From Edaphovirga cremea (GTDB taxonomy: Bacteria > Pseudomonadota > Gammaproteobacteria > Enterobacterales > Enterobacteriaceae), in contig NZ_QOVA01000005.1 of assembly GCF_003332275.1 (NCBI RefSeq), positions 124,001 through 188,000 of the forward strand: a stretch of 64,000 nt of DNA, written 5' to 3'. The translations under genes and the position numbers were made by a program. The notes under the pieces were generated by a model. That model worked only from the letters and a program-made list of their open reading frames with translations, made no database searches and was not told the origin of the DNA. Shown here piece by piece: positions 32,909 through 43,100 of this stretch (position 1 is the first letter of the stretch; every line of letters starts with the position of its first letter).

Positions 32909-33250
32909 ATGAAACTCGAGGAAAATCATCAGCTGTACTCATTGCCAATAAATGATGTATTGGCGAAACAAATTATTTAAGAACTGGCTAGTAATGACAC
33001 AAAGAGGATTCTCTTCAGTTCCCATGCAAAACTGCGGATGCAGCAAAGGAATATCTCTATTCGACAAGTGTCGAACATACTCACTAGCAGGCACAGTCAG
33101 TTTACCGAATCACCTCATCTTACTCCGTCAGGTGATTGGAAATGCAACCTGCAAGGAATCGCTGCCGGGGACTGTATAGAAGTCGTTTTGGTGCTGAAAA
33201 GATATGAATATGATCCCAGCATATTCGTCGTCACGGTTATGATTAAGTAA
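32909..33250 (+). pseudogene. DUF4258 toxin-like gene with an in-frame stop codon
   Basis: ATG 32909 behind AGGAAAAA opens MKLEENHQLYSLPINDVLAK-QII, then TAA at 32978-32980 (codon 24), then the same frame continues ELASNDTKRILFSSHAKLRM and QQRNISIRQVSNILTSRHSQ to GDWKCNLQGIAAGDCIEVVL and the stop at 33250 (114 codons in all). The whole matches DUF4258 proteins (FSSHAxxRMxxRxIS...GDWKCxL...VVxVLKR). A single base change (for example AAA or GAA to TAA) explains the stop. No in-frame ATG follows until 33038, so reinitiation would give only 70 residues. The intact HTH partner starts 10 bases after it. Confidence 0.8.
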
Positions 33251-33260
33251 TAAGGAAAAT

Positions 33261-33701
33261 ATGTACCATTACATCGAAAGCGGTTTGAAATATATATGGT
33301 TGATCAATGGCTTCCAGCAACAAACTCTGGATGGGGAAATTTATACCAGTATTGATGACATGCATGGCTTACATCGATTGATCGGTCAGACTGTGGTAGA
33401 TCGGCATAGTCCATTAAAACATGATGAAGTACGATTTTTACGCACAGAAGTAAATATGTCGCAAAAATCATTGAGCACTTTACTGGGCGTCGATGTACAG
33501 ACTGTCGCCCGCTGGGAAAAGGGGCAAACAGATATTCCCCGTACTGCTGATGTCACGCTGCGCGCGCTCTATCTGGAATTTGTAAATGAAACAAGCAAGA
33601 TCGGTGCACTTTTACGCATGCTGGCAGATAACGAGATCGCTGAGGAAAGGGAGAAATTGGTATTTGCTGAAAATGAGAACGTCTGGCAGCGTGCGGTATA
33701 A
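33261..33701 (+). CDS. HTH regulator, antitoxin-like partner of DUF4258 protein
   Basis: 146-residue protein of the type encoded after DUF4258 genes. The N-terminal segment MYHYIESGLKYIWLINGFQQ and MHGLHRLIGQTVV resembles the small domain found in these antitoxin-like proteins. An XRE/MqsA-like HTH follows at about 58-100 (LKHDEVRFLRTEVNMSQKSL, STLLGVDVQTVARWEKGQTD). The tail is charged and helical. The Shine-Dalgarno is TAAGGAAAAT. It is intact while its upstream partner carries a stop codon. Autoregulation through the operator at 32873-32893 is inferred. The biochemical role of the DUF4258 partner is not established, so toxin-antitoxin is a working label. Confidence 0.78.
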   Translation: MYHYIESGLKYIWLINGFQQQTLDGEIYTSIDDMHGLHRLIGQTVVDRHSPLKHDEVRFLRTEVNMSQKSLSTLLGVDVQTVARWEKGQTDIPRTADVTLRALYLEFVNETSKIGALLRMLADNEIAEEREKLVFAENENVWQRAV

Positions 33702-33744
33702 GTGCGGGCAGAACGGTTTCTGCCCGTCGGGTGTCACTGAAAAA

Positions 33745-34811
33745 TCAACGGGTTACCCAAAGCTCAGGCCACTCACCGCCCTGACGATAACCGTCGCAAT
33801 TCGGTTCCGAGGCATAATTCGTCAACTGAAACGCTGTGCCATCAAAAACCCATTGACTGGACTCACCGCAATCACCAATCCCCCGGCCTTTTGCGTAAGT
33901 CCCTAGCTGGCCACTCTTCTCATCAAAATCAACATTAATCAACTCGGGCGACTGATTTTCCTGCTGATTAAAACTGAAGGGCAGAGTCAAATCCAACTCT
34001 TCTATTTTGAAAGGAGCATGGCGGGTGACGGTAAAAGCCAGAACGAACAGATTATATGCACCCCGATCGCAATTGATCATCATCAGTGCTTTCTCGCCGC
34101 TCAATGCCGACAAACTCACGTCGCGCTCCGACGATTCAAGGGTACAGTCATTGGTATCCATATTCGTCGCTGCAAACTGGGTTAAGGCAGCCACTTCGCC
34201 ATCGGTCAGCGGTTGAGGTCGCGAAAAGAGCGGCGCTTCCGGCGGCAATGGGGCATCAGGGACTTGATCGGCAGGTTTGACGCCTTTTTTCGCCCAGGCA
34301 GTCTGTGTATCAATGCGGGATTGCTGTTCGTCCATCGCCAATAATGCCGCCTTCAGACCCGTCAGGGAAATCACCGGCCTATCCTGCTCGTTGGCGAATT
34401 TACCCGTTAACGTGATGCGGCTCCCCTCACGGATCCCGGCGATAAATTCATTCACCACCAGCCGGTTCTCCGTACTGATGCGATTCTTCTCAGTTTGCCA
34501 TTCGCGCGGATTAATATTCAAACGGCGACTGTCGAGCATAAGAGTATTGGCAAGTGCCGTATTCTTCTCACTGTCATCATACAGACGCTGGTAATCAATG
34601 CTGATGCTGGCTTTGCCTTCACGGCCAGCTTCGCGGGTGATCTGCATCACCAGATCGTGGTGGTCATTCACATTCCGGATCTGGCAACGGTTTATGTTGT
34701 CGCAACTTATCATCCAGTCGCTGAAATTTTTCTGGATCGGTCAGCGTGGCTTGCCGTGGCAAACAACGTCGCCAACAGCAATAGCGGAGCGGGTATCCAT
34801 CTAGACATCAT
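33745..34811 (-). pseudogene. DUF1176 periplasmic protein, frameshifted after the signal peptide
   Basis: From ATG-ATG at 34811 the reverse strand encodes a clear signal peptide, MMSRWIPAPLLLLATLFATA-SHA, then leaves the frame and stops. One frame over, the mature protein follows: PIQKNFSDWMISCDNINRCQ, and continues intact to EWPELWVTR at 33745. A single base missing near 34738-34742 (GCTGA-CCG, expected GCTGACCCG or similar) accounts for it. DUF1176 features include the paired Cys in SCDNINRC, repeats of ITREAGREGKASISIDYQR type and the C-terminal WVFDGTAFQLTNYASEPNCD. Without the repair the mature part could be made only from ATG 34713, unsecreted. Function of the family is unknown. An assembly error should be excluded. 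Confidence 0.8.
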
Positions 34812-35041
34812 TCAATCATCTACTCATATCAATGTGTTCGCGCTGATAATAACGTAACCCGCTACAGAACTCCGCCTATAAACCGTCTTTTTTGCTGGTT
34901 ATTTCAGCAAAAGAACACTTTCAGAGTTTACCTGATTGCTACCTGACATTTTTTATTCGGACTGAAAATACACTATCTGCTTTCCTGCTGGTATTCTGAT
35001 TGAATCGTACCCTCCGTACTCAGCTAAAAAGGTATCTGTTA

Positions 35042-36247
35042 ATGATCCATGGAGTGTCCTGGTTATCAGGCCGCGGCCTGGCAAACGCCTTAATCGCCAT
35101 GGCCGGGCTGTTTTCATGCGCCTTGCATGCAGCGGATGATCCGCAGGTATTTACCGGTATGTTGGGGAAAATGCCGATTGTCGTCGAACTGGATTTCAGT
35201 AAATCGGATGATGTCAGTGGCCGTTACTTCTACCAAAAGTATCGTCAGGACTTGCCATTGACGGGATCGGTCAGCGATCAGGAGCTTGACCTGCAAGAAG
35301 GTATTGACGATTTCAGCGACAAACCTCGTCCCGGCATGACCTTGAACAAGAAAGGGAATGGCTGGGAAGGCGTGTGGAAAAATCCGCAGGGTAAAACGTT
35401 CGATATCGCTTTTTACCCTGCGCAGATTACGCCGCCCAAACCTGACAGCGATGCATTCTGGACCGAGCTTTACCATGAGACGCCTTACGACTATCTCCGC
35501 TTGCAGGGGATGGCGTTAAAAAAAGGCAAACAGCAGGAGTTCATGGGATACACCCTGCAATGGTGGAGTGAACCGCTGTCAAAAATTTCGCTGTTTGAGA
35601 TTGTATCGGGTTATGCCCCGGAAAAACTCTCGGCGCTCAATGAGTTGCTGCGAGCCCGCTTATGGAATGAAGTGATCAGCTACCATCAATGTATGCTGGG
35701 AGCGAGCAGGTTTGGCGGTGATTATGTGCAAACCGTCACCCCTGAAATGCTGACACCTTCATTGGCCAGTGTCAGTATTTTCACCCGCTATGACTGCGGT
35801 GGCGCGCATCCGGACTTTGGTGATGCCCCACTCAATATTGATGTGAACAGTGGGCAGCCTTTGGCATTGGAAGATGTGCTGTGGGTCGGAAAAGATCAGC
35901 CGTTCCATTATCTTTATGAAGACGAAGATGAAGATGCCGGGAACAACACCACTGATTTTGACACTTTTTCAAATTACCGCGAAAAAGAATTTTCGCCATG
36001 GTTGGTAGCTCAGTTGACGAAACTGGTTCCGACAGAGATGAAAAAACCGCAAAGCGATGAGGACTGCGATTACACGGATCCAGGTATCTGGAACTTCTCA
36101 TCATGGTATTTCACGCCAAAAGGCATCGCCTTCGACCCCTATTTTGCCCGCGTGATGCGGTCCTGCGAAGGCACTGAATGGTCGGTACTGCCCTATAGCG
36201 TAATTCGTCAGCATCCAGGCGGCGTCAAAATAACGCTGCCCGAATAA
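35042..36247 (+). CDS. secreted protein with a C-terminal DUF3298-like domain
   Basis: Hypothetical exported protein of 401 residues from ATG 35042 (MIHGVSWLSGRGLANALIAM); the frame opens 14 codons earlier at a TTG without a Shine-Dalgarno. A signal peptide ends near CALHA-ADD. The N-terminal half (FTGMLGKMPIVVELDFSKSD, SGRYFYQKYRQDLPLTGSV) looks like a beta-rich ligand-binding domain. The C-terminal half has RsiV-like DUF3298 features: RYDCGGAHPDFGDAPLNIDV with NSGQPLALEDVLW, and SWYFTPKGIAFDPYFARVMR with EWSVLPYSVIR. Acidic insert YEDEDEDAGNN at about 307-317. It could be an envelope lysozyme- or polysaccharide-binding protein, but no function can be assigned. Confidence 0.72.
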   Translation: MIHGVSWLSGRGLANALIAMAGLFSCALHAADDPQVFTGMLGKMPIVVELDFSKSDDVSGRYFYQKYRQDLPLTGSVSDQELDLQEGIDDFSDKPRPGMTLNKKGNGWEGVWKNPQGKTFDIAFYPAQITPPKPDSDAFWTELYHETPYDYLRLQGMALKKGKQQEFMGYTLQWWSEPLSKISLFEIVSGYAPEKLSALNELLRARLWNEVISYHQCMLGASRFGGDYVQTVTPEMLTPSLASVSIFTRYDCGGAHPDFGDAPLNIDVNSGQPLALEDVLWVGKDQPFHYLYEDEDEDAGNNTTDFDTFSNYREKEFSPWLVAQLTKLVPTEMKKPQSDEDCDYTDPGIWNFSSWYFTPKGIAFDPYFARVMRSCEGTEWSVLPYSVIRQHPGGVKITLPE

Positions 36248-36285
36248 CGTATTTCTCCCGGCGGGGCCACAAGGCCCTGCCGTCG

Positions 36286-36861
36286 CTACTTAAGCCATCC
36301 ACGAATCTGGGCATGTTGCAGCAGCATGATGGTTTTGCCGTCCTTGATCCGACCCTCTTTGATCATCGTCAACGCATCAGGGAAAGCGATTTCAAGCACA
36401 TCAATATCTTCATCTTCCACCCCACCGCCCTCATTGGAACGCTGGGATTCGTCATATTCTGCGGCGAAAAAGTGGATAATTTCTGTCACGCCACCTGGCG
36501 ACATATAGGCTTCAAACAACTTCTCAACGTTACCAACGGCATAGCCGGTTTCTTCAATCGCTTCTTTACGGATGCAATCTTCAGGCGAGTCGTTATCCAG
36601 CAGCCCAGCACAGGCTTCCAACAGCATGCCCGTTTCATTGCCATTGACGTAAGTCGCCATCCTGAATTGGTTGGTAAGAACCACGCTGTTTTTGGCACGG
36701 TTATAGAGCAGGATAGTGGCGCCATTCCCGCGATTATACACCTCGCGCTTATGGCGGATTTTGCTGCCGTCTTGCTTCACCAGATCATAGGTGTAGTTAC
36801 GCAACTCGAACCAGTTCTCTGAAAGTACTTTGTTTTTTATGATCTCAATCTTTGGTGACAT
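36286..36861 (-). CDS. nudK: GDP-mannose pyrophosphatase NudK
   Basis: Nudix hydrolase that cleaves GDP-mannose. The start is ATG 36861 behind GGGGAG ([20 protein letters not shown], 191 residues, equal to E. coli); a 14-codon extension is not needed. The Nudix box is in [20 protein letters not shown] followed by EETGYAV, with the upstream [12 protein letters not shown] and downstream [18 protein letters not shown] all as in E. coli NudK. It is divergent from narQ. In E. coli nudK is also near narQ-acrD. Confidence 0.95.
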   Translation of the reverse strand: MSPKIEIIKNKVLSENWFELRNYTYDLVKQDGSKIRHKREVYNRGNGATILLYNRAKNSVVLTNQFRMATYVNGNETGMLLEACAGLLDNDSPEDCIRKEAIEETGYAVGNVEKLFEAYMSPGGVTEIIHFFAAEYDESQRSNEGGGVEDEDIDVLEIAFPDALTMIKEGRIKDGKTIMLLQHAQIRGWLK

Positions 36862-37136
36862 ATGACTCCCCGGTCTGCGGCATACGTGAAAAAGAACTGA
36901 CAATCATATGTCCCGCATGGGGTGCTTGCAAAGAACCCGCGATGCTAAAAGCGTTTTGACGCAGAAAAGTCACGTCTTTTTTTTTCTGCGCAGCAACGTC
37001 TTTGACTGCGTGCCGGAGTTTCCCAAAACAATTAACTTCTATTGGCAGGGAGCACGATTCTTTGCCACTATCAACGTGGCATTCACGAGTCAATATGACT
37101 CCTCTCATAGAAATATTGCGTCAGGGGTAAACCTCT

Positions 37137-38825
37137 TTGGTCGTTAAGCATTCCGTCACCACCAGTCTGGCTCGCGCCCTGCTCGGTATTGTGCTGTTAT
37201 CCGGTTTAACGACGGGCCTGGCGTTGCTCACGCTGATGGGCAGCCTGCGGGACGCAGAAACCGTCAACATTGCCGGTTCACTGCGTATGCAAAGCTATCG
37301 ACTGGCCTACGATCTTGCTACCCAATCGCCAAAATTGTCTGATCATATCGCTCAATATCAGCACGCCCTGCAAAGTCCGGCATTGGCGCATCTTGAGCGT
37401 TTTTATATTCCAAAGGATGTGCGCCAACAACATCAGAAACTGTTGCGCAGTTGGCAGCAATTGGAAAAAAACATAACCCGGCAACAACCCGCCATTTATC
37501 GCCAACAGGTGGCGGATTATGTGACTCAACTCGATCAATTTGTCCTGACTTTACAGCGTTACGCGGAACAGAAACTCGCTGTGGTTGTGACCATCAGCCT
37601 GAGCGGTTTTGTGGCGATTATCGCGCTGGTTCTCTTCTCTATCCATTTCATCCGTCGCCGGGTCGTCGCCCCGCTCAACCACTTGATGGCAGCCAGTATC
37701 AATGTGCAACAAGGGAAGTTCAGCTATCCACCGCTTGATGTCGATCTGCCGAATGAACTTGGCGTATTGTCAAAATCATTCACACGGATGTCGGACGATT
37801 TGGCCCGTTTGTATCAGTCGCTCGAACAGAAGGTGGCAGAGAAAACCGCCCGTCTGGTGCAGGCTAACCGGACGCTCGGCATACTCTACGACTGTTCGCA
37901 GGCGCTGAGCGTCAGTCAAATTGATCGGCAATGTTTCCAGAATATATTGAATATCCTGTATAAGAGTGAAAACCTGATCAGCCTGAAACTGGATATCGGC
38001 GAGAATACGTCATCATGGCAATTGACCAAAGGTTCTCCTGCAAGTGCAATCCCATGGCATAACGTCGCCCTTATCCAGGAAGGTATCACCATTGGCCACC
38101 TGAGCTGGCAATGTGAACAACCACTTCCCCACCCACAATTGATGGAAAACGTCGCGAACATGCTGAGTCGTGGGGTGTATTTTAACCAACTGCAAAAACA
38201 GCATCTGCAACTTATGTTGATGGATGAGCGCTCAACCATCGCCAGGGAACTGCATGACTCCCTGGCGCAGGCTCTCTCCTATTTGCGTATTCAACTGACG
38301 CTCCTGAAACGTACGCTGCCGGATACCGCAACACCACGTTGCTGGGAAATAATTGACGACTTTGATCGGGCACTCTCAGATGCTTACGTCCAATTACGCC
38401 AGTTGCTGGCGACGTTCCGTCTAAGTATTCAGCAAACTTCACTGAAAGAGGCTCTGGAACAGATGATTGCTCCACTAAAAGCGCAAACTCCAGCAATAAT
38501 TCGGCTACACTGTGCCCTCTCTTCGCAGTCCCTCAATGCGCAACAGCAGGTGCATACTTTACAAATTATCCGTGAGGCTGTGCTGAATGCCATAAAACAC
38601 GCGGAACCCTCGCAGATTGATATCGCATGTACCGTGACACCGGAAGGGAAAAATCTCATCCGCATCGATGACGATGGTGTTGGGATCAGCAATACGGAAG
38701 AACCCGCTGGCCATTACGGATTAACAATTATGCATGAGCGAGCGGGCAGACTGGGTGGAACATTGACCATCACTCATGCTGAGGCGGGAGGCACGCAAGT
38801 ATCCCTCCTCTTCCCGCAAACCTGA
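37137..38825 (+). CDS. narQ: nitrate/nitrite sensor histidine kinase NarQ
   Basis: Membrane sensor that phosphorylates NarP (and NarL in E. coli) in response to nitrate and nitrite. It has 562 residues (E. coli 566). The start is most likely TTG 37137, giving MVVKHSVTTSLARALLGIVL in register with E. coli MIVKRPVSASLARA. Parts: TM1 (about 12-34), periplasmic P-box AETVNIAGSLRMQSYRLA that binds nitrate, TM2 (about 147-168), HAMP, a cysteine-poor linker, phosphoacceptor H373 in IARELHDSLAQALSYLRIQL, and the HPK7-type ATPase (IIREAVLNAIKHAEPSQ, DDDGVGIS, GHYGLTIMHERA). narP follows 49 bases later. Confidence 0.94.
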   Translation: MVVKHSVTTSLARALLGIVLLSGLTTGLALLTLMGSLRDAETVNIAGSLRMQSYRLAYDLATQSPKLSDHIAQYQHALQSPALAHLERFYIPKDVRQQHQKLLRSWQQLEKNITRQQPAIYRQQVADYVTQLDQFVLTLQRYAEQKLAVVVTISLSGFVAIIALVLFSIHFIRRRVVAPLNHLMAASINVQQGKFSYPPLDVDLPNELGVLSKSFTRMSDDLARLYQSLEQKVAEKTARLVQANRTLGILYDCSQALSVSQIDRQCFQNILNILYKSENLISLKLDIGENTSSWQLTKGSPASAIPWHNVALIQEGITIGHLSWQCEQPLPHPQLMENVANMLSRGVYFNQLQKQHLQLMLMDERSTIARELHDSLAQALSYLRIQLTLLKRTLPDTATPRCWEIIDDFDRALSDAYVQLRQLLATFRLSIQQTSLKEALEQMIAPLKAQTPAIIRLHCALSSQSLNAQQQVHTLQIIREAVLNAIKHAEPSQIDIACTVTPEGKNLIRIDDDGVGISNTEEPAGHYGLTIMHERAGRLGGTLTITHAEAGGTQVSLLFPQT

Positions 38826-38874
38826 ATCGGCTCGCCGAGCCAATAGGCTTTACTTAAGACTGGGAGCAACTGTC

Positions 38875-39507
38875 ATGATGACCAAGACTCATACTGTTAT
38901 GATTGTGGACGATCACCCATTGATGCGTCGCGGCATTAAGCAACTGCTGGAGCTCGATCCAACATTCCAGGTCATTGCCGAAGCCAGCAGTGGCAGCGAA
39001 GCGTTGGCGCTGGCCAATCGCCTGTCTCCTGAGCTTATTCTTCTTGATCTCAACATGAAAGGGTTGTCAGGGCTTGATACCCTGAAAGCCATGCGTCAGG
39101 AAGGGATTGAGTCGCGGATCATCGTGTTGAGCGTGTCGGATTCACGCAGCGATGTCTATGCACTGATTGATGCCGGGGCTGACGGCTATCTCCTCAAGGA
39201 CAGCGAACCCGAGTTGCTGCTGTCCTATTTCCATCAAGCTGTACAGGGAAAAAACGTATTCAGCGATGCAATTCGTGAATTTCTCGCTTCCCGCTCTGAA
39301 CAGAGTAATCCTTTTGCCGATCTCACCGATCGGGAGACTGATGTCTTGCAGGAAGTTGCCCGGGGACTCTCCAACAAGCAGGTGGCGTCAGAACTGCACA
39401 TTTCTGAAGAAACCGTCAAAGTGCATATCCGTAACTTACTGCGCAAACTGGACGTTCGTTCACGCGTAGCCGCTACCGTAATGTACCTTGAGTATAAAAA
39501 CCATTGA
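38875..39507 (+). CDS. narP: nitrate/nitrite response regulator NarP
   Basis: LuxR/FixJ-type response regulator of 210 residues from ATG 38875 behind GGGAG; a longer frame into narQ lacks support. The receiver domain has VDDHPLMRRGIKQLLELDP and the phospho-aspartate in LILLDLNMKGLSGLDTL. The C-terminal HTH is DLTDRETDVLQEVARGLSNK and SELHISEETVKVHIRNLLRK, close to NarP of E. coli. Directly downstream of narQ, presumably one operon; in E. coli narP is far from narQ. NarL cannot be fully excluded, but sequence similarity is higher to NarP. Confidence 0.9.
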   Translation: MMTKTHTVMIVDDHPLMRRGIKQLLELDPTFQVIAEASSGSEALALANRLSPELILLDLNMKGLSGLDTLKAMRQEGIESRIIVLSVSDSRSDVYALIDAGADGYLLKDSEPELLLSYFHQAVQGKNVFSDAIREFLASRSEQSNPFADLTDRETDVLQEVARGLSNKQVASELHISEETVKVHIRNLLRKLDVRSRVAATVMYLEYKNH

Positions 39508-39571
39508 TCAACTGCCTGCCACTAATCAACTGCGACTGCGCCGTAGTATGGGTTAGTGGCAATGGCGTCGA

Positions 39572-39850
39572 TTATTCGATCGCGGCCAAAAGTGCCTTAT
39601 GGTGTTTCTCGATCCATTCCACGCTGAAAGGCCCCCAGGCAGCCAATTGATAATAGCCGTCGTTATTACGTATTCCCTGTTGCACAAAGTGAAGTTCTAT
39701 CCCCATCCCCGGCAACGCCTTAAGCACGTCCTGCAACGTACGGCGTGGCCATCCCGTCAATTCCATTAACCGTGGGACATTAGGCCGCTCGTGTTGGCAA
39801 ATCAGCCAGCACAGGTAAAGCCTGCGGGCAAAGACTGAATTAAGCACCAT
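39572..39850 (-). CDS. small winged-helix DNA-binding protein
   Basis: 92-residue basic protein. ATG 39850 is preceded by GGGAGGG at ideal spacing, better than the upstream ATG at 39877. The HTH segment is RPNVPRLMELTGWPRRTLQD with VLKALPGMGIELHFVQ, a typical winged-helix replication/transcription-factor-like fold; YYQLAAWGPFSVEWIEKHHK closes it. Convergent with narP. I do not recognise a named E. coli homologue; its target is unknown. Its divergent neighbour is acrD, so a role there is possible but unproven. Confidence 0.7.
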   Translation of the reverse strand: MVLNSVFARRLYLCWLICQHERPNVPRLMELTGWPRRTLQDVLKALPGMGIELHFVQQGIRNNDGYYQLAAWGPFSVEWIEKHHKALLAAIE

Positions 39851-40170
39851 GAATCCCTCCCAAACAAACGTAAACACCGATTATTACACTTTCCGACGAA
39901 AAGTACCGTTACGGCCGCCCGATATTCACGCTTTTACTTGAAAACATCGGGTGATATTAAGATGATTCTTTACCACCTTTTTTTACATTATCTTCTTAAT
40001 TTCTCCACGCTTTGCGGGCTCACAGCGCGTAAAGTGCAATAGGGCTGTAATTCAGCCTCTTGGGTTCCCCTGTCTCCAACATTTATCCATTTGACACGGA
40101 AGCCTGATATTGTTCCATTTATCTGCTGATGTTAGTCATTCACACCGGGTGATAACGAGGTTCGTAGCGC
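39851..40170. other. intergenic region upstream of acrD
   Basis: 320 bases with no gene. It contains a small stem GGCTG-TAATT-CAGCC (40043-40057) and a TTGACA hexamer at 40091-40096 without a clear matching -10. It should hold divergent promoters for acrD and the winged-helix gene. Confidence 0.45.
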
Positions 40171-43100
40171 ATGGCTAATTTTTTTATAGATCGCCCCATT
40201 TTTGCCTGGGTTTTGGCGATTATTATTTGTCTTTCAGGTCTGTTGGCCATTTTTTCACTGCCTGTAGAACAATATCCGAATCTGGCGCCGCCGAATGTAA
40301 GGATCAGCGCCACCTACCCCGGTGCCTCAGCGCAAACGCTTGAAAATACGGTGACGCAGGTTATTGAACAGAGCATGACTGGTCTGGATAACCTGATGTA
40401 CATGTCCTCCAACAGCAGCAGTACCGGGCAGGCGCAGGTCACGTTGACCTTTACTGCGGGAACCAACCCCAATGAAGCCATGCAGCAGGTGCAGAACCAA
40501 CTGCAATCGGCCCTGAAGCGGTTGCCGCAGGATGTCCAGCAGCAAGGAGTCAGCGTGTCCAAAACCGGCGACAACACGCTAATGATGGTGGCGTTTGTTT
40601 CCACGGATGGCAGCATGGACAGGCAGGATATTGCCGACTATGTGGCGACCAACCTACAGGATCCGCTCAGCCGTATCGACGGCGTGGGGAGTATTGATGC
40701 CTATGGATCACAATACGCCATGCGAATCTGGCTCGATCCCGAAAAGCTGAATAACTATAAGTTATCGACCAAAGACGTGGTGGATGCGATTACCGCGCAA
40801 AACAGTCAGGTGGCGGTGGGCCAGTTGGGGGGTACCCCATCCGTTAACGATCAGGCACTCAATGCCACAATCAATGCACAATCCCAATTGCAAACGCCGC
40901 AGCAATTCCAGAATATCACCCTGCGCGTCAATCAGGATGGTTCCAGCGTCTCGCTGGGTGATGTTGCGATGGTCGAACTGGGTGCAGAAAAATACGATTA
41001 CCTGAGCCGTTACAATGGCATGGCCGCCTCAGGCATGGGCGTTAAACTGGCATCGGGTGCCAATGAATTGCAAACCGATGAGTTGGTGAAAGCGAAAATT
41101 GCCGAACTGTCGCAATATTTTCCCCACGGACTTGAAGCCAAAGTCGCCTATGAAACCACCCCTTTCGTAAAAGCCTCCATTAAAGACGTGGTGAAAACAC
41201 TGGCGGAAGCCATCTTGCTGGTGTTTCTGGTGATGTATCTGTTTCTGCAAAATTTCCGTGCAACGCTTATCCCCACCATCGCCGTTCCGGTGGTGCTATT
41301 GGGTACCTTCGGTGTCCTCTACGCCTTTGGTTTCAGTATCAATACTCTCACTATGTTTGCCATGGTGCTGGCGATCGGTTTGTTGGTAGACGATGCGATT
41401 GTGGTCGTGGAAAACGTCGAACGCATAATGAGCGAAGAAGGGCTCGACGCACGCGAAGCGACCCGGATTTCAATGGGCCAGATTCAGGGCGCATTGGTGG
41501 GGATCGCGCTGGTTTTGTCCGCGGTATTTATTCCGATGGCCTTCTTCGGTGGCACCACCGGGGCTATCTACCGGCAATTTTCATTGACCATTGTTTCGTC
41601 CATGGTGCTCTCGGTTCTGGTGGCGCTAATTCTGACGCCCGCGCTGTGTGCCACCATGCTCAAACCGATTACCAAAGGTCACCACCATGCAAAACGTGGG
41701 TTCTTCGGTTGGTTTAACCGGACCTTTGATCGCAGCGCGCGGGGTTATGAAAAAGGGGTCGCTACCGTACTCCGTCGCAGTGGGCGTTTCATGCTGGTGT
41801 ATCTGCTGCTGCTTGTCGGTTTGGCCTGGTTGTTCCTCAAATTGCCCACTTCCTTCCTGCCTATTGAGGATCGCGGTGTCTTTACCGTTCAGGTGCAATT
41901 ACCGGTGGGTTCAACCCAACAGCAAACGCTGAAAGTGGTTGAGAAAGTTGAACACTATTTTCTGACCAAAGAGAAAGAAAACGTGCTTTCCGTGTTTGCT
42001 ACGGTTGGCTCGGGCCCTGGCGGTAACGGCCAGAACGTTGCACGCCTGTTCATCCGCATGGCCGACTGGAGCCAACGCACGGCTGCCGAGAACTCGGCAG
42101 CGAGTATTATCGAGCGAGCCACCAAAGCCTTCCGGCATATCAATGAAGCCCGGGTGATCGCCAGCAGTCCGCCTGCCATCAGTGGCCTGGGCAGTTCTGC
42201 CGGGTTCGATATGGAGTTGCAGGATCACGCCGGCCTTGGTCATACGAAACTGATGGCCATCCGCGACCAACTGTTGCAGTTGACGGCGCAAAACAGCAGC
42301 CTGACCCGCGTGCGCCACAATGGCCTGGATGACAGCCCGCAGTTGCAGATCGATATCGATCAGCGCAAAGCCCAGTCACTTGGGGTATCCATTGATAATA
42401 TCAACAACACGCTGAAAACGGCCTGGGGTTCAACCTATGTGAATGACTTTGTCGATCGCGGTCGGGTCAAGAAGGTCTATGTGCAGTCAGCGGCAAAATA
42501 CCGCATGCTGCCGGAAGACATTTATCGCTGGTATGTACCGAATAATTCCGGTGGCATGGTACCTTTCTCCGCCTTTGCCACGTCCCGCTGGGAATATGGT
42601 TCGCCGCGACTGGAGCGCTACAACGGTTATTCCGCACTCGAGATTGTCGGCGAATCTGCGCCGGGCGTAAGTAACGGTACGGCAATGAATATCATGGAAG
42701 ATCTGGTGCAACAATTGCCTACCGGTGTCGGGCTGGAATGGACCGGCATGTCATATCAGGAGCGACTCTCTGGCGCTCAGGCCCCAGCGCTTTATGCGAT
42801 CTCCCTGCTAGTGGTGTTCTTATGTCTGGCGGCACTTTACGAGAGCTGGTCGATTCCTTTCTCGGTCATGCTGGTGGTGCCATTGGGGGTGATCGGGGCA
42901 GTACTGGCAACCTGGATGCGTGGGCTGGAAAATGATGTCTATTTTCAAGTCGGTCTGCTGACAATCATTGGTCTGTCGGCGAAGAACGCCATTCTGATTG
43001 TCGAGTTCGCCAACGAATTGAACCATAAAGGGAAGGATTTGGTTGAAGCCACGCTGCAAGCCTCACGCATGCGCTTGCGCCCTATCCTGATGACATCGCT

